Source: Rhynchopus sp. YZ270_cl-10
Lineage: Eukaryota > Euglenozoa > Diplonemea > Diplonemida > Diplonemidae
Length of the DNA: 64,000 nucleotides
Reading direction: 5' to 3'
Assembly: GCA_964035575.1 (NCBI GenBank)
Contig: OZ037884.1
Span: 1,054,001 to 1,118,000, forward strand
Below are positions 31,079 to 41,423 of this stretch, piece by piece; position 1 is the first letter of the stretch, and every line of letters starts with the position of its first letter. The notes under the pieces are model-generated. The model was not told the origin of the DNA. It did not search any database and saw only the letters and a program-made list of their open reading frames with translations. The position numbers were made by a program, and so were the translations under genes.

Positions 31079-31245
31079 TGTTGGTGCTATGGGAAATTGG
31101 TCAACAACCTGTCAATATAGGGTGTCCTTTTTTAAATTTACCATTGCATTGTGTGTGTGTGTATTTTTACCCCAAAATCGTAAGGAAAATTTTAAAAAAA
31201 TGGCACTCCCTATGACCTGTCAATATCGACCCCTCCGGAGCACCA
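31079..31245 (+). repeat. ACCTGTCAATAT family, copy 4
   Basis: TTGGTGCTATGGGAAATTGG, AACCTGTCAATATAGGGTG, then GACCTGTCAATATCGACCCC, TCCGGAGCACC. Confidence 0.8.
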
Positions 31246-32023
31246 CGTGTGTTTCCTTTGTTGCAACCCATGAGAGGCTTAAGTTCATCTTACTAACTTT
31301 GGCGTATTGCAGTAATAAAAATGTCAATCACAGGATGTTTATTACACACATTACGTACAAAAAACAAAAAAATGTCACGTTCCTGCATCCATCAGAGGTG
31401 TCTGCACGTTATCAAATATCAAATGTATATTTTTTTTATTTCTTTGCGAGCGATCAACAGAAACCCGATCCCATCCTCTTCTGTGTGTTGGCACTTTCGA
31501 TCAACCTTTGTAATTTAGAAAAAAATATAGGGACAGAAGTGATTTTTTTTTTACCCCGGGGTTTGTGCCTGTATTTTGCCTGAGTAAAATACACACGGGT
31601 GTTATATCTAATTATTTTTTTTGGATGTTTTGTGCGAGAGTCGCATCTTGTTATTTCATTTTTTTTTTTTTTTTGTTTTGTCTGAAAAAGTGGAGCCTTC
31701 GTGCCCCACAAAAAATTGGACAACAAAAAAAAAGAGCCGGATCATTTTTTTAATTAATCTGATGCCTTGCCGGTGTTTGCACCTATCAAACTTTATATTA
31801 TTTCAAACGTGAGAGTCCGTTTTTCGATGCATGTACCCCCTATCAGAGATAGGTGATACAATGCATCGTTGAGCGTGGCGTTATGTACGCTCCGCCAGCG
31901 CTCCTGCTGTTTTCTTGAGGAGTGTTTTCTGAGTGCACACTCAGAAATCACGAAGCAAGAAGCCGGTTGTTTTCTTCATAAACGCCTCCAATTTTTTACA
32001 TTCTTTCAACCTCACTGTCGGGT

Positions 32024-32159
32024 GTGCACGACGGGACCCAGTGACAAGTGACAAATGAAAATGACAAGTGAATGACAAGTGACTTATTTGTCATATTTAT
32101 GACAAGTAAAATGACATGTGTTTCACTTGTCACTTTGTCACTGGGTCCCATCGTGTGCT
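32024..32159. repeat. Foldback palindrome with CACGACGGG tip
   Basis: GCACGACGGGACCCAGTGAC is mirrored by GTCACTGGGTCCCATCGTGTGC; the inner part is made of ATGACAAGTG units. Confidence 0.85.
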
Positions 32160-32557
32160 GGAGCACAGAGAGAGGCTTGGGATCATCTCACAAAAAAAAA
32201 AAAAAAAGGACTCTTTTTTTTGAAGAACTTTTTTTAAACATTTATATGGTCCCATGGATGACCTGTCATTTCGGTATTAGTGGTCTTCTTCGTTTCGTCA
32301 TATTCACATCCCCCCCTTCTTTTGGTCTTCAAATAAACCACCCCCTTTTTTTGGGTAATCTCTCCCCCCTTTTTGTGAGCTGTTTTTTTCGCTATCAAAA
32401 CTTTTCAGTATTCCCTCCCCTTTCATCCCGTCCTATATTTTATACTTTCACGGCGCTGACACAATTCACGCTGTTGGGGGTGGCCAAGGAGGAGGGGCAC
32501 GGTTTTGGGCGAGAGGCAGATAAGTCGAGAGTTTTTTTTTTATTGGGGTTCATATAC

Positions 32558-32592
32558 TTTCAATTCTGTGAACTGAAAGTATGAATCTAATT
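32558..32592 (+). repeat. GAAAGT hairpin motif, copy 5
   Basis: ATACTTTCA, an 11-base loop, TGAAAGTAT: a perfect nine-pair stem whose outer pairs differ from copy 1, followed by GAATCTAATTGGGG and TCATCTTTACC. Confidence 0.7.
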
Positions 32593-33325
32593 GGGGGTCA
32601 TCTTTACCAACCCCTTTTTTATGTGTATTTGGATATGAATCTAAGTATTTGGAAAAAAAAAGCAGTTGTCGGGAATATCTGAAGAAGCATAAAACATTGT
32701 CCAGGTGTGTGCGCGTTTTTTTATATTGTTATTTTAGTATTTATCTTTGCGTTACTCTCAGTAGTCCCCTTCTCCCTGTATCCTTTTTCTCTCTCTCAGT
32801 CTCTCTCTTCCCCCATGACGGATTCACAGTATGCAATCTTGTTGTGTAATTGTTCAAGAAAACACATAGTGCGCCGGCTGTGAGCAGTTTCGCATTATTC
32901 CAACAGATAACCCAGAAGAAGAACAGGGGGGAAAAAAGTGAATTCGTCGAGTGTGTTGTGTTATTTTGTATTTATTTTTTTATTTGCGAGTGGTAAAACA
33001 CTTTCTCTCCATGTGGCAGGGAGACTAGGATTTCAGCATTGCCCTCTCTCTCTCCCCCCTCCCTGATAATTGTGTGAAGATGCAAAAGGCTAGAGGCAAT
33101 TCAATAACACATCTTGCGTTTTTTTTTATATTTATTCTTTATTTATGTGGACTACATCTCCCTCCTCTTCCTCCTCCTTCTTTTTTTTTTTCTTTTTTTT
33201 TTCCTTTTCACAATCAAACTTCACCTCCAAAAAACACTCCCCCGTACCTCATTGCAGATTCATTTTCCCCCCCGGTTTTTTTTTTTGTGCGACCTGTGTT
33301 CTTCTGATGTCACCCTTTTTTAAAG

Positions 33326-36118
33326 ATGTATGTACACGTGAAGACACATTTATTTTTCAAGTTTTTTTTTCTGCTGGCTGTGGCTAGAAGAGACGGGACC
33401 CTGACGGCCAACGCACAAGAGATGGATGCCATCCTCCAGGAAGAGTGGAAATCTGTATTCCAGCTCTACCGCGAGTGCCCTGAACCGGAGTATGACGACT
33501 TTGATGCTGTGTTTGGGAAACATGTAGCGAAGCACAACATGGATTTGCTCCCTCTCACTGGGGAGGACCTGGACCGCGTTCTGCAGAGTAAGAAGAAGTC
33601 AGGCGCATGTGGTGTCGATGGGTGGCGCATGGGTGAGCTGAAGCGCCTTCCTGTGGTCCTGCTGAATGCGTTTGCCACAACGTTCAACGAGATCGAAGAA
33701 TCCGGCACGTGGCCTGAAGCGTTGCTCACTGCGCTTGTGACGCTCACTCCAAAGGGAGAGGGAAAGGGCCCGCTGGACCACCGCCCGATCACCGTGACGA
33801 GCAGTGTCTACAGACTCTGGGCGTCAGCACGAGTACGTAGTATCCAGAAGTGGCAAGAAACCTGGGTTCACAAGGACCAACACGGCTTCCGCCCTCGCCA
33901 CGGGGCTCACAACGTCCTGTTCGACATCTGCACGCAGCTGGAAGACGCACTGTCTGGCGGAGAACCGCTGTACGGCCTGGCACTTGACTTTGCTAAGTGC
34001 TTTGACCGTGTCCCCCAGAAGCTTACCCTCGAGCTCGCAGCACGACTAGGGCTACACCCCCGCATTCTGCAGCCGCTCCGCACCATGTACGAGCAACTTC
34101 AACGTAGGTTCCAGCTTCCACTTGGCGTGGGTACCCCGTTCAGAGTGACGAACGGCATCCTCCAAGGATGCCCCATCAGCGTCGTCTTGATTAATGCGCT
34201 CGTCGCAGTGCTGCTGAAGGACCTGGACAGCTGCAAGAACACCTGCTCACGTGCGTACGCGGACGACATCACCCTCCTGTCACGGAAGTCGATGAACAGC
34301 TTAGAGCCATGCCTGCGCATTGTGGAGAGGTTTTGTGCCATCACCGGAATGAAACTTAACGACACCAAAACCGTTGCATTTGGATCACGTGAGAGCTTCA
34401 CCAGCACTCTTGTCTCGAACACAGGTCACAGGTACAAAACACTGGTGAAGGTCAAGATCCTAGGGGTCTACCTCTACTGCTCGAAGCACTCTCGACGCTC
34501 CTCTCCGGAACGAGTCCGCAAGGCCATTGCAGCCCTGCAACGCCTACGATGTATGCCGCTGGCTTTCTACCACAAGTATAGAATTGTGTCAGAATGCATC
34601 CTCCCGGGTGCGCTGTATGAGGTCCCGTACGCTCTGCCCTCGCAGTCTAGCTTGAAGGAACTCTCCACCGCCGTCAACACCTGCCTCTGGGGCAGTGACT
34701 ATGGGACACGCGCAGGCCTCGCAATACGCACCGTTTTATTGAAGAGCCACCGCACTGACCCGGCTGCCATCATCTGCAACCGGTCCATGAACGTCGTGCT
34801 TGACCACATAGCATTTGACGCAACACTGAGAGAACGATGCCTGTCGATACACAAGAGGTACAACGCAGGAGGAGGCTGGGACTTCCGCCCCCACGGGCCG
34901 GTCGGCAACATGACCTCCACTAGCATACTGACAGGCGTGAGATGGTGTGACGACCTAACAACCGTTACGGAGCTCTCGAGTGCCCCCGTGGAAGAAGAGA
35001 AGACACACGCCCTAGGTCTTCTCGCGCCAGGTGAACGACACCACGCCATTCGCGAAATCGTCCGACGACAGAAGTTCACAGATCTTGCCTTGGACAGACC
35101 GACTTACGACGGCGCTCAATACGGTGTCAACCTCGCCGACACCACGTACCTGCACGACCAACTGCAGTGGTCCCACCCCCTGCTAGCTTACCGCCTCCGA
35201 CGTATCATCTGCGATGGGATACTCTACGCGCACCCTACGGTGCTGTGCCTATACGAGTCAACAAAGAGAGGTGGCATACACCTCGAAGTGAATCAGTGCC
35301 CCTTATGCCTCACACCAACCTCCGGGCTGGCGAAGCACCTGCTGTGGACTTGCCCGCACACTGTGTCTGCTAACGTGAAGGAAGCGCACCGCCCTCTCCT
35401 CGACAGGATCGGCCCGAACACCCCGAGTTGCCTGGCTATGCATGGCATAGCTCCCACGAACACGCCCAAGCACGTAGTAACCGACATGCAGAGATACCTG
35501 CTGGACGTCACCACCGCAGTAGATGATCACCTGTCCTCGCGGACGACCACAGCGCCTGCACGCCACCCATGGCGTATGGACTTTGAAGTGTTCGATGCGC
35601 CCCCATACCAGGAGGCCATCTACCGGCAGCTCGCCCCTTTCTTTGGGAAGGACGATGATCCGAGATGCAAGCAGAAGCGCCGCGAACTGAAGCAAATGCT
35701 CCTATGGGCCTCCTCCCTGAAATGGAGCACCGCCAACCTGCCTGTGACATGCGTGGAACTTGCCATAGACCTGGAAATTTTCCACAGGATCTACGTTCTC
35801 CGGCCAACCTCTAACATTAGAGAACGGGCCGCCGCCTTGCGCACATTGCTCAACAAGCTTCACCGCCTGTGCAAAGCCCTTGGGATTCAAAACCCATTTC
35901 CCGCATCTGCCATCTCCTCCTCACGGGGCCTCCGGTCCATTGGCGCACCCGGACTTATTGGCTACGACCGTCGCCCAGTTTTTACGTACCCGCGTTACAC
36001 TATGCACATGCTCGAACACGTCATCGTACGTGCCAAAATTACGAACTCCGGCTGGGGAAATGACATCATCCCTGACAACAAACTTGTAGAAGCCAGCGCA
36101 GCTGAAGCTGTGCGATAA
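33326..36118 (+). CDS. LINE-type reverse transcriptase, open
   Basis: 930 codons, no internal stop. The reverse-transcriptase core covers roughly residues 85-360: GVDGWRMGEL near 95; motif A LALDFAKCFDRV around 217-229; motif B NGILQGCPISVVL at 276-288; catalytic AYADDI with Asp313 and Asp314; then GMKLNDTKTVAFG. A thumb/connection region follows. A C-terminal zinc motif CPLC...H671...C676 (C658, C661) is typical of non-LTR elements. No apurinic endonuclease is seen upstream, so the copy is either 5'-truncated or of a type lacking it. The first 20 residues (VKTHLFFKFFFLLAVA) come from a dispersed T-rich motif and probably are not part of the original protein. Codon use is GC-rich, unlike the flanks. 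Whether it is active cannot be told here. Confidence 0.85.
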   Translation: MYVHVKTHLFFKFFFLLAVARRDGTLTANAQEMDAILQEEWKSVFQLYRECPEPEYDDFDAVFGKHVAKHNMDLLPLTGEDLDRVLQSKKKSGACGVDGWRMGELKRLPVVLLNAFATTFNEIEESGTWPEALLTALVTLTPKGEGKGPLDHRPITVTSSVYRLWASARVRSIQKWQETWVHKDQHGFRPRHGAHNVLFDICTQLEDALSGGEPLYGLALDFAKCFDRVPQKLTLELAARLGLHPRILQPLRTMYEQLQRRFQLPLGVGTPFRVTNGILQGCPISVVLINALVAVLLKDLDSCKNTCSRAYADDITLLSRKSMNSLEPCLRIVERFCAITGMKLNDTKTVAFGSRESFTSTLVSNTGHRYKTLVKVKILGVYLYCSKHSRRSSPERVRKAIAALQRLRCMPLAFYHKYRIVSECILPGALYEVPYALPSQSSLKELSTAVNTCLWGSDYGTRAGLAIRTVLLKSHRTDPAAIICNRSMNVVLDHIAFDATLRERCLSIHKRYNAGGGWDFRPHGPVGNMTSTSILTGVRWCDDLTTVTELSSAPVEEEKTHALGLLAPGERHHAIREIVRRQKFTDLALDRPTYDGAQYGVNLADTTYLHDQLQWSHPLLAYRLRRIICDGILYAHPTVLCLYESTKRGGIHLEVNQCPLCLTPTSGLAKHLLWTCPHTVSANVKEAHRPLLDRIGPNTPSCLAMHGIAPTNTPKHVVTDMQRYLLDVTTAVDDHLSSRTTTAPARHPWRMDFEVFDAPPYQEAIYRQLAPFFGKDDDPRCKQKRRELKQMLLWASSLKWSTANLPVTCVELAIDLEIFHRIYVLRPTSNIRERAAALRTLLNKLHRLCKALGIQNPFPASAISSSRGLRSIGAPGLIGYDRRPVFTYPRYTMHMLEHVIVRAKITNSGWGNDIIPDNKLVEASAAEAVR

Positions 36119-36128
36119 CGAATATGAT

Positions 36129-36178
36129 AAGGTGACTGAGCACGAGAGGCTTAGGATCATCTTATAAACTTTTCTTTT
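36129..36178 (+). repeat. GGTGACT-GAGGCTTAGG motif after the LINE ORF
   Basis: AAGGTGACTGAGCACGAGAGG, CTTAGGATCATCTTATAAAC, then TTTTC and a T run, 10 bases after the LINE stop codon. Confidence 0.75.
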
Positions 36179-36562
36179 TTTTTTTTGAGATGCTAAGTGA
36201 GGGAGAGGTGTGATTACGATTGGGGCGGCATTCTCCCCAAAAGATGTAACGTAAGATTGATTGGGAATTATTTTTGTCGAAAAGCTGCCAAATAAAAAAA
36301 AATCGAATGCTGTACTCCAGCACAGTGAGAACATTGTCAAAAAAGAAAAGTGTGCCGTCTGTCAAGTATACTAGCCCCTTTTGGGTGACAGCAGTCAAAA
36401 CCCACCCGAGTGGGCGATTTTTGTCGATACAAAAAATAAATAAATGCGCGGAGCTACACACGAAAAAAAGCGAGGTATCTCCACGTTATCAATTATTCAA
36501 TTATTCAAAAAAAAAAAGAACGCAACCAACCTTACCCTGGGTTTGAGTACAAAATAAAACGG

Positions 36563-36622
36563 CTGTTTTTCTTTTTTTTATCTCCTTCCTCAGCTTTCCC
36601 TTCACCCTTCACCCTCCCCTAG
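36563..36622 (+). promoter_or_regulatory. Pyrimidine tracts with AG, likely splice acceptor of the zinc-finger gene
   Basis: Two C/T runs end in TTCCTCAG (36593) and CTCCCCTAG (36622), 19-48 bases before the ATG at 36642. Either could accept a spliced leader. Confidence 0.45.
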
Positions 36623-36641
36623 AAATTCAAAAAGACAAACG

Positions 36642-38456
36642 ATGGGAGACATGACCTCTGACCTTGCGGGGCTGTCGGACAGCGTGTGGCGTGAGTTTGC
36701 CGACAGCGCAAAGAAGCTGAACATTGCTGAGAACGACCTGATCAAGATCCCGCTTAACGTTCTGCGTGAGCTGTATGCGTTTGATGACATGAACGCGAAC
36801 CTGAACTTCAAGGATGAACGTGTCCAGAAGCTTGTGGAGAAGGCGTTCAACGAGAAGAAGACTGCGTCGCAGATCCAGGCGCAGGTCCAGGCCCAGCAGG
36901 CACAGCAGATGTCGCAGCTGCATGCGCATCAGGGACTGGGCGGGCTTGGTGGCAACGACCAGCTTGCGGCTCTCGTCGCTCAGCTGGGCAACGCACCCAA
37001 CCCAATGGGCCAGCCGGACCTCTCTGCCCTTGGCGCCGCAGGCATGGACGTCGGCAACAACGTCCCTGTGGACGTCCTCCTCAACGCGCTTGAGCAGAAC
37101 CGCCGCCACGAAGCACCACGCGGCTTCTTCGACGGCGACCTCGGTGGCCAAGGTGGCGGCTTCGACGCCAAAGGCATGAAGGGCTACAAAGGCAACTACA
37201 AAGGCGACATGGGTGGCTTCAAGGGCGACGGAGGTTTCAAGGGTGACGGCGGCTTCAAAGGAAACTTCAAGGGAGACGGTGGCTTCAAGGGTGACTTCAA
37301 GGGAGGCAAGAAGGGTAAGGGCAAGGGCAAGAAGGGCAAGGGTGACGACGATGGTGGCAAGGGAGGCAAGGGTATGGGCCTGAAGGGAGGTGGCATCAGG
37401 ATGACCCCCGATGGCGGCTACACAAACAAGCGCCCGTACGGTGGTGAGGAGTACCCCGCCGTCGACGGTGAGGAGTGGTCGTGCGCGACCTGTGGCATGA
37501 CCAACTTCGCCACGCGCCACATGTGCAGGAACTGCTCCGCCCCAAGCCCCGCCGCACCCACCACTATGAGGAACGCCTACAGGTATCCAAACAACGACAC
37601 TTCACCTGATGCGGTACCCACGAGCGAACCCCCGCAAGAACCCCTCATGAGCCCCGCAAAATGGAGGAGAGTTTTTGGATTTTTGTGGGCAAAAATTGCT
37701 GGGAAACTTTCTTTCTCATCCTGAAAATAATAAAATCCAAACCCACATGAACCCAAGGAGTACCACGATTGTTTCTTTTAAAATCTCAACCACATTATAC
37801 CCAACTGATCTTTACTCATCTACTATGTCTTTTTCGTTAACCGCCAGCCAAAACACTTTGTGTATGCAAAAAAAAACCCCACAGCTACCGTGGCACCAAC
37901 GTTGAGAGCATCCGCCGCGGCAGCTGCTGGAACTGTGGGTCCATGGACCATCGCAAGGCGAACTGCCCCTACATTGATGCAAAGTCGATGCCGGTATGGC
38001 CTTTTCCTCCCCCACTCCTTACCACCCCCCTACCAGATTGTGTGCCCCTGCAAATACCAGACGGGAAGCTGCACGTATGAAGATAAGGGGTGCCGTTTCC
38101 TGGGCCTTCCGGTGTCGACGTGCGAGCAGTACCTGAAGGGGAAGTGCAAGGAGACGAACTGTAAGTTTACCCACCTGGCACCACCGATGTGCCCGCACGT
38201 CTTCCAGAACGGGAACTGCTCGTTTGCGGAGGGGTGTGTGCTTTCTGGGCGCCCGGTCGATGAGTGCTCCTTCGCACTGTGCAACCGTGGAGCAGCCTGT
38301 CCACGCCGCCACCAGTTCCACACTACCACCACCATCAACGGCGAAGAGGTCCGCAAGCACCCTACCAAGCCCACAACCATGCCCAACCACTACAACAACA
38401 ACAACAGCTACGGCAACGAGGGTGTTGTTGAGGAAACCCCTGAGGCCACCAGCTAA
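36642..38456 (+). CDS. Multi-zinc-finger RNA-binding protein (RanBP2-type, CCHC and CCCH fingers), three exons
   Basis: Exons 36642-37582, 37885-37993 and 38037-38456; introns of 302 and 43 bases, both GTAT...AG, phases 2 and 0. Spliced length 489 residues. Domains: a helical N-terminus (1-90), Gln/Ala and Gly-rich linkers, a Lys/Gly-rich stretch of GFKGD repeats (about 178-250), a RanBP2-type finger W-x-C-x2-C-x3-N-x6-C-x2-C (WSCATCGMTN, about 279-300), a CCHC knuckle CWNCGSMDHRKANC (328-341) that spans the first junction only when spliced, then CCCH-type fingers (CEQYLKGKCKETNCKFTH; CSFALCNRGAACPRRH). RanBP2-type and CCCH fingers commonly bind single-stranded RNA, so a role in mRNA processing or stability is likely. 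The unspliced frame past 37582 is intron read-through. The first finger and the later ones would look like two genes if the intron were missed. Confidence 0.88.
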
Positions 38457-40090
38457 ACAAACAAAAAAAGGGATAAAAGAAAACGCCGTTTTGTGTTTGT
38501 TTTTTTGCTCGAAGTGTATTAATACTTTAGCCGAGGGGAGGATACCACTACAAAGCGCGATGCCAATACAATTTCGCTGTTATTTTTTTGTTTCGTCCTC
38601 ACAAAAAAACAAAAATGCGGAGTAAAAAAAGAAATTCTCGTCATATGCAACAAAAAGGAGTTCGGAGCTGTGAGGGGGGGGAAACACTCTGAAACAAAAC
38701 AGAATAAGAAAAAAGTGCGCGCTAGACCAAAACGATGGGCGCGCCGCAGAGTATAAAAAAAACCCCCCCTCCAACAAACAACACCAGCAAAAAAAGCAGC
38801 ACCGGAACACAAAAAAAAGACACGAAAAAGGGACTACAAAAAAACGAAAAAGTCAGTAGAAAAATAGAGAAGGGGCGCTCACGTATGTAAATCAACCCCC
38901 CCACCACACCCCCCACATCCTTCCCTGACCCTACAAAAAGACTAAGAAACGACCGAAAAATATTGTCAAAAAGAACGTTAAAAAAAACGTCGCCCGCCTT
39001 CAAGGTGAGAGTCAGTTAAAAGGGAACGGAAAAGACATTTAACACAACGGAGACAGAAACCTTTACCTGGCAGTTCTGTTTCAGGTTGTAAAAAAAAACT
39101 GGACAGAGGAGATTGCACAACTGTGGCAACACAACCGAGGCAACTACACTACTCCAATTTATCAAAAAAATAAGTTTTTACGTGACCTGGCAGTGCAGAC
39201 TTCTGGTGGCAACTGTACTAATTCAAAAAAAGTAAAATAAAATCGCGTGGGTAAGGAGATGGCTTTCCCGCCCAGCGGAGCCAGACCTAAGACCCAAGTT
39301 TTTTTTCTTGTCATTGGCGTACGACGTAGGTAGCGTACCAACTAAACAAAAGATGAAAGGGGTTTTTATTATTTTCGTTGGACTTACGTTCGGCTTGCTG
39401 TCACCGTGCTGGAAAAAAAAGGAGGCAAAAAAAAAACAGCAAAGAAAACAAATGTGCGTGCAATCGTTCTCTCTTACCGACGCCCGAGCTTTCAAACAAA
39501 GAAGACAAAGATGGGTGGGTAGGGAAATGCTACCGTACAAAAAGAAGGCAAAAAAATATGTGTGCAATTTGCATTGGTGCATAGTGTACGATGCATTTTG
39601 TTCAGTGTTCTTGTGGGGACAACAACAAATTTTGGATGGCGTGCGTCAGTTCTGCGGTTCTGTGGCAGAGCACATGTTCTGTATTCGTCTTGACCTTGTT
39701 CTCAGAAGTGGTAGAGGCGGTGCGCCTGACTACACCCGTGTGAGGCTCTGGTACCGACCCCCACTAAAAAAATTCTCAGAAATTTGACCAAAAATAGGGC
39801 AAAGAAAGAGCTTCAATAAAAAAAAATTTGGTTGCTCAACCCAACGTTTAAAAAATTGTGCGTGTCTACACGTTGTCAATTTTTTTAAAAAAGTGCCAGG
39901 AAAAAAAGAACAACTAGAAACCAACCAAAATAGCATAAAAAAAAGGTCCTATTTTCTTACAAAAAAAAAATTGACGGAAAAAATAGATTTCGAAAAAGAA
40001 ACAAAAGAAAGGGCATCAAAATATGAAAACTTTCCGGCAAAGAAACTTAAAAAAAAGATATTTTTCTTATTTTTCTTTTCTGCCTCTTGT
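38457..40090. other. A-rich intergenic segment, opposite in base skew to its surroundings
   Basis: Runs of A rather than T dominate the + strand here. No gene recognised on either strand; minus frames such as 38519-39003 are Phe/Leu/Ser-rich by composition. Confidence 0.6.
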
Positions 40091-41423
40091 TTATAATTAA
40101 AACAAACCACCACAACAAACAGGGAACACAGGTAAGCCGTGATGCGCAAGCAGTCAGATCGAAAAGAACGTTTTCAGGGGGGGTTGGCGGGAATAAACTT
40201 GTTGTAGGCTCTTCGCTCACAACTTTGGTTTTGTTTTTTATTATTTTTTTTTTACCGAATTTTATAAACACATGTTTTTTTGTGTGTTTCAGGTTTTAAT
40301 TGTGTACGTTTCATTGTGTCGATGTTGTGCACGGGGAAGAGGCATCATCATTTCAAAACCCTTCCTTTTTTATTTTGAGAGCTTTTCTTTGCCATAGTTT
40401 TGCTATTATTTCTCTCTCTTTTTTTTTTCCGAGCATTCGTCTTTTCTGTTTAAATACGTGGGCTTGGGTAGCGGTGGTTGGGGAAATGAGTTTACAAACA
40501 AAATAATAATATCGACCCCCCCTCCCTTTTTTCTTTGCCCTGTCACGACCCAGTTTCTTTCAACATGACTAACGGAGAAGGCTTAGGTTCATCTTATAAA
40601 TTTTTCTTTTTTTCTTCCAACCTGACTCCGTCTCATCTGGGTTTGGATTTGAGAAAAACCACCCATCTACGCGACTTTCCCTGGACTGGTGTGAAAAAAG
40701 GGATGATAATCTCATTAGGCTTGAGTCTGTTGCCATGTGTGCAGCGCGTCAGTTCTGCTCCTCGTCAGAGCAACACCATCGCCGTTTCAAATACGCCGCT
40801 TCCGGTCTCGGCCTCTTTTCCTCAGTTTCCTTTGCAGCAAGGGTTTTGGGGTTCCCGCAGAGGAAGGCTTTTCTATCAGGTCCTTTGCTCCTGTAACAGT
40901 TCTCGGGGCACACGCCCTGAGCTTGTAAGCAGACGGACGGGAGTAGTCGCAATCATACAAACCCGGCTCCATGCAGAGCATTAGGGCTCGCGGGTTCGCA
41001 TACTCCGTGACTCTATCGCAGATTTTATTTCTGATCTTTCAGGGAACAGTTTGTCCGCTAACAGGATTACCGCCGCACTTTGCAGTAATTCCGGCTTGCA
41101 GTGGATAGACACCCTACATCAAGATTCTTTCGAGGATCTGATATGCCCTCCCGCTTTATCTCATCAGTCATGATGAACGAAGATCTTTGGACAAATAGAA
41201 GCACAGTAATGAAGTTGGAAAATATTGTGAACGGTCATGTGCCAAAGTAGTGTGTGGAAGCGTCAACGCATCAAACAACTACAAGAAGGGGCCCTGAGGG
41301 AACGACAAAGTGACACTTTTGTTTTATATTTTTGCGTCGCCCCACCCCTGTGCCTCAGAAAAATAACCCACTCTCCCCATCAAACCCCATCCAGAATAAC
41401 CCACAAAAACACACACAGTCAAG
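40091..41423. other. Intergenic, no gene seen
   Basis: T-rich to 40700, then a more balanced stretch at 40700-41220 without a recognisable protein or RNA gene. A GAGGCTTAGG motif lies at 40568. Confidence 0.55.
40568..40610 (+). repeat. GAGGCTTAGG-type dispersed motif
   Basis: AACGGAGAAGGCTTAGGTTC, ATCTTATAAATTTTTC, then T tract. Confidence 0.65.

Larger units (their letters stand above)
29924..33319. other. Intergenic, no gene seen
   Basis: Contains two ACCTGTCAATAT elements, a palindrome, a hairpin motif and T-rich DNA. Frames of 60-170 codons here are Phe/Leu-rich by composition and lack recognisable domains. Confidence 0.6.
33320..36178 (+). mobile_element. Non-LTR retrotransposon (LINE), probable extent
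   Basis: The reverse transcriptase ORF is bounded by two copies of the short dispersed motif family: ACACGTGAAGACACATTT with a T tract at 33320-33370, and GCACGAGAGGCTTAGGATC with a T tract at 36134-36178. The second starts only 15 bases after the stop codon and recurs at other places without the ORF, so it may be the LINE's 3' tail shared with short elements. No poly-A tail or target-site duplication was found, so the ends are approximate. Confidence 0.55.

Noticed and set aside
37583-37724. C-terminal tail of the unspliced zinc-finger frame
   Set aside because: Intron read-through: it starts at a GTAT donor and the next exon restores a CCHC finger in phase.
40930-41005. Possible tRNA: GGAGTA ... 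GGGTTCGCA TACTCC
   Set aside because: The acceptor-like pairs are present but the TTCG lies directly beside the acceptor strand and no T, anticodon or D stem can be formed.
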